A DNA stretch of 64,000 nucleotides, taken from Mansonella perstans. Taxonomy: Eukaryota > Nematoda > Chromadorea > Rhabditida > Onchocercidae. The notes beneath the pieces are model-generated. The model searched no databases, was not told the origin of the DNA, and was given only the letters and a program-made list of their open reading frames with translations. The position numbers were made by a program, and so were the translations under genes. Location: contig JBAMDO010000144.1 of assembly GCA_037074765.1 (NCBI GenBank), positions 62,001 through 126,000 of the forward strand. The letters are read 5' to 3'. Shown piece after piece: positions 1 to 10,550 of this stretch (within the stretch, counting starts at the first letter, position 1; each line of letters opens with the position of its first letter).

Positions 1-937
1 CCTACTATTCCGCTAGAATTTGCGGAAATCTCAATTTAAAATGCGGTCGTCCATTTTTAACGGGCGTTCACTGATGACGTCTACCAATGTATAGTTTGGG
101 ACAATTCCATTATTGGGATTTCGTCCGTTCACGTACAGGTGGATTTAAATTCCTATTTTAAATTAAAATTAATTCAGGAGGTAGAGACTGTTGCTGCCGT
201 CCGTCGCATGCACAAATTGCTTCAGCACTGTGCGATCCATTCTCGTCGTCTTTTATTCTCATGTAAGTGTGCACAGTCGGCTTATTTCTAAAACATCTGG
301 CAATACTGCTATTTGATTATTGTCAGTAAGTTGATCCCATTACACTTTGGAATTACTACGTCAATTTTTTAACGTGAACCATGATTGATTCACGTTTTAC
401 TACTTTTAACAATTTTTGAGCAAGAAATTTTTGCAATGACAACACTGACAAAGAGTTGAAGTAAAATTATTCTTCACGACACTGATATATGTAAATTGGT
501 CTTGTTAATATGAATATGCGGAATTCTTCCGGCAAACTTTCAAATTTATAACATCTTAATGATTTCGAAGTAGCTTAATTGCAGTCTGAACTGTGTTATA
601 ATGCTGGACTGATGTATTAATTATTACTGACGAGTTATTAAGTCCTGATGTATTAATTATCACATCATGCCTCATATTCATGTTCACTTCATGTGTGAGT
701 ACACTTCATCTTCATCCAAAGATTTTTTTTCCTGACATTGAAATATCCGATAGAGTGAAAGCATAAAAAAAAAGACAAAATTCCATTAGTCAAGCAGTCG
801 GTTTAACTGAAATGATTTTTTCCCCAGTTTATACAAAAAATGTAATAATATAACACATATGCCATCTATTGGCTGTGGAAGTTAGTTGGTAGCGTAAATT
901 TCGTTGTTAGCTAAGCAAAATTATACGCAATACTTTG
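1..937. other. Upstream region of the aminopeptidase gene
   Basis: I see no gene here. The stretch is AT-rich and holds a short direct repeat of 16 bases (CTGATGTATTAATTAT at 609-624 and again at 645-660). It probably contains the promoter of the aminopeptidase gene, but no core element could be identified with confidence. It ends at a splice-acceptor-like sequence (TTTGCAG, about 932-938). Confidence 0.4.
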
Positions 938-938
938 C
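932..938 (+). promoter_or_regulatory. Likely trans-splice acceptor for the aminopeptidase mRNA
   Basis: A TTTGCAG acceptor lies about 32 bases before the ATG at 970, with no plausible upstream 5' exon seen. Nematode mRNAs commonly receive a spliced leader at such a site just before the start codon. That it is used this way is inference; a conventional upstream non-coding exon is the alternative. Confidence 0.4.
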
Positions 939-969
939 AGCATCAATTAAAATAAAGTCAAGAAAAGAG

Positions 970-1301
970 ATGGCTTGCGTTGTACCATTGAAGTTTGAAC
1001 GTTTGCCAGAATTAGCTAAACCAACGCATTACGCCTTAACCCTGTCGCCCGACCTTAAAAATTTCACTTTCCATGGACAAGAAACAACTGATATCGAGGT
1101 TAGTTGCATTATCATTAAATTTTGGTTACTATTACTTGAAAATATATGTTCTTCGAGTTCATGAAGTTGATCTTTTTCTCTTTGTTAATATTTCAATTTA
1201 GATGCATATATAAACATACATTTCCTTAATATTTGTTAGGCATAATCATTATTTAGCATTTATAGCAAACGTGGATTTTACTTTTCAATGTTTTCGTTAA
1301 A

Positions 1302-1333
<32 letters not shown>

Positions 1334-4300
1334 CACGTCATTGCTGAACTGAGTTGAATTCCATCCAGTTCAATATTTATCATTCATTATAGATTTTGAA
1401 AGGCACGGATCATTTCAAGTTACATTCAAGTGACATTGACATCAAAAAGGCTCAGCTTACACTAAGTGACGGATCAGGTTTTTTTCGGCTTTTTATAATA
1501 AGCGCTCTAAAAGTTCTTATCTTTAATGTACACATATACAAGCATATCAGTTGCCTAGAATTGTGAAGTTTGAAAAAGAAGAGCTGTTAGTTTGAAATAC
1601 CGCATTTTACCAAACTTAGATTTTCTGGTAGAAATTTTAATGATTAAAGTGGTTTTACGCCTTGATTTTTTGAATTAATTCTTATTTGGAGGATCCAAGT
1701 TCAGTTTTTGCAAAGTCTTTACTTTCAGTGTTACAAGATCTTGGTATAGAATATGACAAGAAATGGACAACTGTAACGATAAAATTGCCGAAGCACATTT
1801 CTCCTCAAAAAGCAAAAATTTCTTTGGAGTTTGTAGGTGAACTAAATGAAACGATGCGAGGTTTCTATCGATCATCCTTTAAGGATGCCGATGGAAGAGA
1901 ATGCTATTTAGCTTCTACACAATTTGAAGTTAGTTTCTTCAACTGCATATCGTTGAATAGTTCAGTAACTTTTATGTGTTTGCCTTTTCCTCAAGTTTCG
2001 AAGTTTTTTAGCTACAGTCTACTCATTCAGTTCCAGTTAAGAACTTTTGTCATTATTTGCAATGCTTCTTTCTGATTCTTTTTGTCAGGCTTATTAGAAT
2101 TGTGATTTCAGAGCACATACGCCAGGCTTGCATTTCCCTGCTGGGACGAACCTATCTATAAAGCGAAGTTCGATGTTACACTTATAGTGGATGAGGGACT
2201 AACAGCACTTTCCAATATGGTGACCTTTATTTCTATTTCGATATGTTTTCCGAGTGTCTGGTTTCTTTCACAGTTAAATTGATAAATCTAGAAAACTACA
2301 GTTCTGTGATTGAATTAATAAATCACAATTTCATAATTTCCAATATTTTCATGGTTTTAAAAAATGGTAGTGAAACAATTAATGAATGGCAACGGAATTG
2401 GTAGGAGTAAATGTGTTGATAACTTCATTTGCATTTCATTGTAAAGTGATTCAAATCTGTAGTTTGTAGGACCTTAGAAATGTGCATCTTATCGATTCCG
2501 AAAGTGCAGCGAAATTTCTGAATAATTCCAGCATAACTTTTTTCATTTAATCCACACTTCTAACAACTGCAGCATGTGATTAGCGAAACAAAAGTCGACG
2601 ATAAAAAGGTGGTGAAATTTGCAACTACGCCAATAATGTCAACATATCTTGTTGCATTTGCTGTTGGTCAACTGGAGTATATCGAGGTAGGTAATGCCAT
2701 AATTCTTTTTCAGTTTTTTAGATTGTTGAGGCATGCAGAAAATATGTTATCAGTAAACACTTCGGCTTATCTGACTTTTATAGCCTCATTGATTTTCAAT
2801 TTTTTAGCAACTTGTTATTTAAATATTTCTTTTGCTAACAATAACTCTTCAAGTAAATTGGTAAAAAAATATATAAAATCATGAGTTTTAAACCTATGTT
2901 TGTAAATGGTGTTCCAATGTTCATTTAGAAATCAAATAAAATGGCCTATTCTAACAAGATATCTTTTTATAGGGTAAAACAAACGGAAATTGCTTGGTAC
3001 GGGTATATACAGTGCCGGGTAAGAAGAAACAAGGAAAGTTTTCATTGGAAGTTGGAATAAGAGCGCTTGATTGGTATAGTAAATGGTTTGGTATCGACTA
3101 TCCGTTATCCAAATGTGATCTCATAGCCATCCCCGATTTCAGCATGGGTAATGATTTTACCTTTCGCATGAATTTGAACTTGGCAAATTAACTGTAACTG
3201 AATTGACCATTTCTGATGAATAATTCGGCTGGAATAATTTTAGGTGCCATGGAAAACTGGGGCTTGGTAACATACCGTGAAGTGGCATTATTAGTTGATT
3301 CAGCCAAATCTTCCACACGACATAAATCTCGCATCGCACTTGTTGTGGCTCATGAACTTGCTCATTTTTGGTTTGGTGATCTTGTCACAATGGTTAGTTT
3401 AAATTAACTTATTGGTGCAATACGATTTAAGTCCAGATTTGAAGTCTGAATTTATGTAAAAATATGAATTTATATAACAAATTAGTCTGTAGTTTGCAAA
3501 ATTATTGTGGTATGTATTGTGAGGTAATTTGGTTAATCTCGGATGTAATTTAATGTTTAACAGAAATGGTGGACAGATTTGTGGTTGAAAGAAGGCTTCG
3601 CTTCGTTTATGGAATACATGTTTGTTAGTGTTAATTATCCTGATTTTAAAATATGGCTTCATTTTGTCAATGATGAACTTGCATCAGGATTTGACTTAGA
3701 TGCTTTGCGAAGCTCTCATCCAATCGAGGTTTGTCTCTGCGACCATTACTGTATGTATCATTTTTCACTTTGCTTTCGTTGTTCAAAGCATTTAAATGAA
3801 AATTAGAGAGTGTTGAGATATTCTGGAGACAAAAATAGCAGTTTGGTTGCAGTTCAAAACAGCAGTAATAACTATCTTACGTAGAACTTAAAATGTAAAT
3901 TTATGAGTTCCAATATTGATAGATTACATAGTGGGATCCCAAAGACTGTAGACTATCTTTATGTAAGACAGTTATAAAGAAGGCTTCGCTTCGTTTATGG
4001 AATACATGTTTGTTAGTGTTAATTATCCGGATTTTAAAATATGGCTTTATTTTGTCAATGATGAACTTGCATCAGGATTTGACTTAGATGCTTTGCGAAG
4101 CTCTCATCCAATCGAGGTTTGTCTCTGCAAGCATTACTGTATGTATCATTTTTTTGATTTCGTTGTTCAAGGGATTTAAATGAAAATTAGAGAGTATTGA
4201 GTTATTCTGGAGACAAAAATAGCAATTTGGTTGCAGTTCAAAACAGCAGTAATAACTCTCTTACGTAGAACATAAACTGTAAATTTATGAGTTCGAATAT

Positions 4301-7300
4301 TAACAGATTACATAGTGGGATCCCAAAGACTGTAGGCTATCTTTATGTAAGGCAGTTATTTTTCTGGCGTAAATGAAAGTTTTTATAAATTCTGTAAATT
4401 CGGTAAAGAGCAAGCACATACCTTAAGGCCATCCAAAAAAAATGCGCTTAGCTTTTCAGGTTGAAATAGATAATCCTAATGAATTGGATGAAATCTATGA
4501 TAGCATAACATATGCGAAGTCAAATTCAGTCAACCGAATGTTGTGCAGTTATTTGGGTGAAGAGATATTCCAAAAGGGGTTACGGATATATCTGAAGAAG
4601 TTCGAGTACAGCAATGCAGTCACTACTGATCTGTGGAACGCGCTGAGTGAAGCTTCCGGCCAGGTAAGCTCCGTGACTTCCCCTTCCTGTTTCTTTATTT
4701 TGAGCAGTTGAAGAATTTACTTGATTTTCTGATCGATTAGATTAACATTTTTTTTTATTAATATAGAATCTATATGAAGTATCATGACATAGCATCAAAT
4801 CAAATTAAATCTTCCTGTTGTTCCAGTAAAATGCTTTCAAGAAACTTTGGCGTGGCAAATCTGAGCATGAATTCCTAGCATAAGAAATTTTTAAAAATCA
4901 TTCATAGTTTCCTAAAAATTCAGGACATCGAAACGCTAATGTCAACATGGACAAAACAGATGGGCTATCCTCTTGTTAGTGTTTCTCAAAAAATTGATGG
5001 AAAAAAAAGAATCATAAAGTTGAATCAGAAAAGATTTCTCGCTGATGGCACCAATGATGAAAAGAACTCGTTATGGCAGGTTGATCCCGACTGTTTTTTG
5101 ATAAATAGTTTTATCATATAATATTTCTGTACTTTCGTTTAAAAACTAGAAAGTTTCTAGTTTTTGAATTTATGCGTTTGAACTTTTTTTTTCGAAAAAT
5201 TTTAACTTTCCGAACAATGAAATTGATAGTACTATTCATTACTTTCATCAGTATTAATAAATATAGTGAGTAATCGATGATTTGTAAAGGTTAGGGAATA
5301 ATTATGAGGAACTGAATATTCATATGTGTGGTTATTTTAAAGCCAGATTTTAAGAATTTGTGAAAATCACTACATCTGCAGATTCCAATTACGATCTCCG
5401 TATCATCAGAACCGGACAGAATAAGAGAAAGAGTTCTGCTGAAAGAATTTGAGCAGGATGTGACAATTAATGATGTAGATCCTAAGGACTGGATAAAGGT
5501 AATATTCATATACTAAAATGAGAATAGGAAAAAAGGTCTAAACGTTTTTACTTTGAACAGTATTGGTAAGGCATTTGCAATTGCATGTTTCACTCAGCTT
5601 CTTTACCTAAAATAATTTTTCAGCGATATTAGCAGTCATTAGTTTTGATTTTTTTTGATTGCGAATATAATAATGTGTTTCTAAGAGATTTCAAAACATT
5701 CACTCATCAGTGTTGTAGATTCTTTTGAAGCACGGCAGGACTACTTTTCGAAGTTAGAGTACAGATTGCACTAATGCGTTTAATGAAAGTCTCTTTTTAA
5801 TCAATTTTTATTAAAAAAAAAATATGTTATAGTTGAATGTCGCGACTACGGGTTTTTATCGTGTTTTATATTCACATGATATGCTAGAAGCACTTTTACC
5901 TGACTTTGCGAACAAAAAGATTCCCGTACTTGACCGATTTGGTATTGCGAATGATATGTTTGCGCTGGTATTTTTTCCATTGTTAAGCATGTTCTCTTTT
6001 CTATGGATGTTTAAGGTTTGATCAGTTTACTTGAATTAATAACCCATTTACAATATATTTACAGTAAAAGGAACAACTTTCAGGTGAAATCTGGGCGAGA
6101 ATCAGCAAAACAGTTTTTGTCACTGCTTGAATCATCCACAAATGAAGATGACTACACAGTGTGGAGTACTCTTGATTCAGGTAAGATTTTTGCAGAAAGC
6201 GGTGCATTAGAGTAATTTTGTTGGGATAATGGCAGTTTTGAATTTATAAGGTTGTTGCTGAATCAGCTTAATTTAATAATGAACTATCTAATTATTTCTT
6301 TTTTAAGTATTAAAGGTTTCAGGCATTTCCACGCTGTCAAATATGTTGTCACATTATGATCCTGCGATTCGTTCGAAATTTAATAAATTTATTATTAAAA
6401 TTTTGATACCAATGGCAGATCGACTTGGTTGGGAGGCTAAGCCGAATGAAGGTGCGTTTGAGAAAATGCACATTTTTCAAAAATCAAAAGAAATATTCTG
6501 ACGTTCCAGCATCTTCATCATATAAGAATGATTCCTGCTTATAAATTTTGCTATTTAAGAAAACCTGGGATTTTCTAGAAATCGCAGAAAATCATAACTA
6601 TTCATAATCATATTTTTTTCAGATTCCCAAATAGCATTACTGAGAGCGCTAATTCTTGGACGATTGGGTCGTTGTGATCATGAAGAAACTATTAAAGCTG
6701 CCAGAGACAAGTTTCTAGAACATTTTAGAAATAAAACTGAGCTTCATCCGGATTTGCGACTTGCGGTGTGTTTTATAAATAAGGTTTTTTTCATGGAGTG
6801 AATTTGACACTCAATTTTTCAAGAGGTAAGTTTAATTTCAATACTTTGTTTAAAATATTTGATTTTCTGCAGATATACGGAATGATGGGAAGGCATTACG
6901 GCAAAGAGGGATTTCAGGAATTGAAAGAGGTTGACTATTTTATTTTTAATTGAAGGAGGATTTTTTCCTTGCCACATTTGACATGGTTTTTCTTTTTTAA
7001 TCCATTAGCAGTAAGTCTGTTTGTCTGATATGAAACGATGACCCGAGGTATGAACCTTATTTTTCACTGTAACACCAAGTTTCTTTTTTTTAAATACCGG
7101 ACGTTTGATTGGTATTAAATGTCCCTAAGTTCTGAAATACATTTTTCGTCTCTTGCTCCACCTTGATTTTCTTGACAGATTTGTTAAAGTAATTTTGCAG
7201 ATTTACGAAACTGCAGGATTCGGTGAAATAGAGCGAAACTGCATTGTTGCGATGCCGCAAACATCCGATGTGGAGTTGTTGAAGGAAGTTTTTGAATACG

Positions 7301-8190
7301 GCATTAAAAATGTAATGTTATTTATGTCAGTCATCTTAAATTATTGTCGTTCTGGGTTCTACCAAGATAATTGCCGTCAGTAATATTTATGGAGGTTAAT
7401 ATTCAGCTCCATGCAACTTTTAGTTACATTAGTAATATAGAGTAAGCAAAGCAAATCTAACAGTGGTATGTGTATCTTATTTAGAGATCTTATTTTGTTG
7501 TCGACGAGAAAACACACCTTTTTTTATTTGTTTAACTAATAATTTTGGTTTTCTGTATTCCATTGTTAAAAATATTTTATTTTAATGCTCATCGATAAAA
7601 AATGATGTTTAGGGTAAAGTTCGTCCGCAAGACATCATTTATCTCTTCCATGGTGCATGTGTGAATAAATCTGGTCAAGATTTTGTGTGGAAATATTTCA
7701 AGGTGAGTATTTTGATTTTCGAAAAACGTCACAGTTTTTTTAAGGCTTGGAGGATTTCGAAAGCATTTGTTGTTTAGAGAGAAATGATCGGTTTTATTAC
7801 ATTTTGTTTTCGCGAATATTGTACTTCTCCGGCAATATGATCTCTTTCAGGATTCTACCAAACTACTGCTCCAAAAATTTGGTGGCGCAAACAGTTCACT
7901 TTTCCAGCATTGTTTCAGAAGCAGTACTGATTGTCAGTGCTCTAATATAATGGCAAAAGAAATTGAGGTACTAAGCATTCTCAAAATTAGTTTTCATGTG
8001 TCGACTAGCAGGGCAGATTTCCATTTTTTTTGTAATTCAGAACTATGTCTGCTCGTTTCTGGAAGCAGATGAAGCTCGGACACTTAATCGTACCACGCGG
8101 CAAATCATCGAATCAGTGCAATTGAATGAGCAACTGTTGAAACGTAATGCGAACGTCATCAGTGAATATCTTACTGCTGGAGGTTTTTAA
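970..8190 (+). CDS. pam-1: Puromycin-sensitive aminopeptidase (M1 zinc metallopeptidase), complete, 20 exons
   Basis: The protein removes N-terminal residues from peptides in the cytosol; the C. elegans homologue PAM-1 acts in meiotic exit and embryonic polarity. Exons: 970-1098, 1393-1477, 1729-1928, 2112-2219, 2573-2686, 2973-3147, 3244-3392, 3564-3728, 4460-4663, 4924-5079, 5382-5498, 5833-5967, 6084-6180, 6323-6451, 6623-6765, 6873-6929, 7201-7311, 7613-7702, 7851-7967, 8041-8190. Every junction keeps phase and the sum is 2,631 nt (876 aa), close to the family's usual length. The exopeptidase motif GAMEN spans the 3147/3244 junction. The zinc site HELAH is at 3351-3365, followed after exactly 18 residues by the third ligand Glu (3591-3593, in LKEGFAS). 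The catalytic Tyr is in [14 protein letters not shown], early in the exon that starts at 4460. After HELAH this protein has FWFGD where PSA usually has QWFGN. The start is the ATG matching the family N-terminus (FERLP). A second copy of the zinc-ligand exon lies in the next intron. Confidence 0.96.
1308..1333 (+). repeat. Poly-A run in aminopeptidase intron 1
   Basis: An uninterrupted run of 26 A residues sits inside the first intron. It is a simple homopolymer and probably length-variable. No neighbouring retroelement sequence or target-site duplication was recognised. Confidence 0.9.
3588..4359 (+). repeat. Tandem duplication (about 386 bp x2) covering an aminopeptidase exon and its following intron
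   Basis: Copy 1 is 3588-3975 and copy 2 is 3976-4359, directly abutting. Copy 1 begins inside exon 8, three codons before GGC-TTC of KEGFAS. Copy 2 therefore lacks the exon's 5' 24 bases (KWWTDLWL) and its acceptor, but repeats the rest of the exon (to 4116) and about 245 bases of intron. The exon parts differ at only 2 of 141 positions, one silent and one His/Tyr. The intron parts differ at about 17 substitutions plus small indels. Confidence 0.9.
3976..4116 (+). pseudogene. Duplicated partial exon 8 of the aminopeptidase, open but without a phase-0 acceptor
   Basis: The reading frame of the exon is fully open from KEGFAS to HPIE and ends at the same GTTTGT donor as the original. The upstream sequence (GACAGTTATAAAG) offers AG dinucleotides, but none in the phase 0 needed to follow the exon ending at 3392 or 3728. 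It is therefore most simply a non-spliced remnant. Its low divergence compared with the intron copy argues that selection or gene conversion has acted on it. It could also be an alternative exon using a splice pattern I cannot see. Confidence 0.55.
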
Positions 8191-8910
8191 ATGTGTTTTT
8201 TTTTTCAAGACAAAAGATTGAATTCCGGTTAATCTCTTTATTTTTTTTATATTGAACATGTTTTTTTTTAAATTGTTAACTGTTTGAGATTTTTGAAGGT
8301 ACATCTAAAACAAGCATATTTAAAAGCATTCCAAAAATTAATTATTGTGTTGAAAATTTCGTTTTATTTGCTAACTGGCATTTTTTCACGCTTTTTAAAA
8401 AAGCGTTTGCATTTCGAGTTATGACTTACTAAGCTATGTTGCAAATAAAGTTCTTTGAGCATGTTAGTGTAATGAGACTTGTCGAGTGTAAACTCACTTG
8501 ACTGTGACTTTCAAACATAAGAAAATTCATTCTTTGTAATTTACACAAGAAATGACGATAACACTTGATCACCATGGATTGTTAATAACTGAGGAATGTT
8601 CTGGTTGTTGACATATATTCTGGCGGTATTGGTGTTATCGATTGTGATGCTGTATTACTGCCTGGTCGCGGTGGTTGTTCAAATACGTTTTGAAAAACCG
8701 AAATTGTTGGATATGAACTTGTTTGACTATTGGGACGTTTTGCTGTACTCTAGAATAAAAATTATTTACGTGCAGGCTAAAATAGATTTATATGAAATAA
8801 GGTTTTGTAGTACTTCGCTACTAACCCGGCGAGAAAACCAAATTAACTAAGCCAAAAGCGAAGTGCTTTGCTAAAACTGTTTTAGCCAATCTATTCATGA
8901 ACGAAATTTG
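8191..8910. other. Convergent 3' region between aminopeptidase and Clc-like gene A
   Basis: About 720 bases that should hold both 3' untranslated regions. A hydrophobic + strand frame at 8596-8850 is open, but it has no homology I recognise and no splice context, so I do not call a gene. Confidence 0.4.
8444..8449 (+). terminator. Candidate poly(A) signal of the aminopeptidase gene
   Basis: AATAAA lies 254 bases after the stop codon at 8190 and before the convergent Clc-like gene. It is the canonical hexamer in a sensible place, but AT-rich DNA makes chance matches common. Confidence 0.4.
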
Positions 8911-10550
8911 TCAAGCGGCTTCCCCGATCTTAAAATTTTGAAAAATTTGGATTAAAATTGTAATCGTAGAAATCGTCTTCAGTAAAATCGAAATCACTTC
9001 TGGTTTCTTCATGTCCATAAACGATCGCCATGATGATGGACTAGAGCTTTTCAGTTTTGTTTCTTTTACGTAACTGCGCCCGGTTTTCGTGAAAAATACA
9101 TAACTCAATACGATAACACCAGCCAACAAACTAAACATTAGAAACATGCATGCTAATCCGGCGAGATAAAATGAATAACCATATTCTTTCTGAAATAAAG
9201 ATTTGTTTGAATTTTCTTTTCATTAATTTAGGGTTACAGTTGAGAAGCTTCAACAACTAAATACTACCAGAACAACTGGAACCTAAATCTTCAAATCAGT
9301 AAAAAACACAGCTTTTCTAAATTATGGGAATATCAGCCAATTATGAATTTCCTGTATAATTGCAAAAACAGTTTTAGAGTTTTAGACGCTTCGACGAATG
9401 TATATATATTGCGAATAAAGATCTATATATTAGAAATATAGATCATATTTTACCAATACATTAACTTAATTATATTTCTGTTTAAAATATAATTATATTC
9501 GTGTTTGAAACAAGATGAAGTAAAATAAGTTAGACATACCTTAAATGTATTCTTGATACCAATTAGGAAACGCGATTCCAACATTTCGGCGTTGATCATA
9601 AAAACACCCAATCCTACTGATGAGAATAGGACTGAAAATAGTTCTAAGTTCAACTGTTAATTGACGTGCTAATGTAGTGTCGGCATGATTAGTGCAGCGC
9701 ACGAACAAATGTCTCTATACCTCAATATCTTGAAATTCGATCTCCAACATAAATGCTTTTTCATTCCGGTAACAACAAACAGTATCCGCAATTTTAGCAC
9801 AGTACTTTTTTTAGGTAAAAAATAACTGATCATCTTACAAGATAAGAATATGAATAGAACGAAGATGACTGTAAACAATCGAACTCTGTTAGTTCGATAC
9901 GCACTAAGTACGAGAAATCCTGAAGCAATAAGGCCAAATGCCAAAGCGAACAATAATAGAATCAGAACAGCATAATGCCATCCTGAAAATAACAGCAAAT
10001 TTTGAAGAACTTTTGTAAGCTATCCGAAATTTGGCATTAATCAGGATGTAGAAATTGATTAAGTATATTTGCAAAATGAGGGAAGGCAAAAGAAAATTTT
10101 TAAACGAAATGTTATAAGAATTAAATTCACCGAAAAAATATGGTGTCTTGATGAGTTTTTTACGACAGTCTCCTATTAAAAGGAATCGGCAAACATCCAC
10201 TTTCTCGTAGTAATTAATCAAATTATCACTAAAGATGTACCAACAAGCTACACCACCGGGGCAATACATCCATAAACCACTTTGCATATATCGGTGAGCA
10301 TCTGTATCCTCTGCCACCTGAAATTTGTTTATTTTGAATTTATTAATTCACAAACATTTGCGGTGTATCAAAAAAAGTCATTCAACCACGAGATTTAAAA
10401 TATGGAAATTATGAGAGTAATCAGAAAAAAAGTTGAATTTACCTGCCATGCAGGTGTCAATAAAGCGATAAACATAAATAGATTGCCAATGCATGAAGGG
10501 ACAAAGGCCATAGTCTGGACCTTCACCAACGGGTTCGACCAATCCAGCAT
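8911..10550 (-). CDS. Clc-like (claudin-type) tetraspan membrane protein A
   Basis: Five exons on the minus strand (10443-10550, 10131-10317, 9839-9982, about 9540-9631, 8911-9189) join in phase to about 269 aa. The first membrane helix sits in exon 1, which ends TPAWQ. Exon 2 has the family signature QSGLWMYC with further Cys residues, probably the first extracellular loop. Exon 3 carries the second helix, starting at GWHYAVL. Exon 4 carries the third. Exon 5 opens KEYGYSFYLAG, the fourth helix, followed by a Lys/Ser-rich cytoplasmic tail and a hydrophobic stretch near the end. The Clc-like family is a nematode relative of claudins, which act in cell-cell contacts; the specific role here is unknown. 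Exon layout and motifs match the neighbouring gene at 13199-14926, so the two arose by tandem duplication. The start could instead be the second Met (MAFVPS). Confidence 0.85.
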
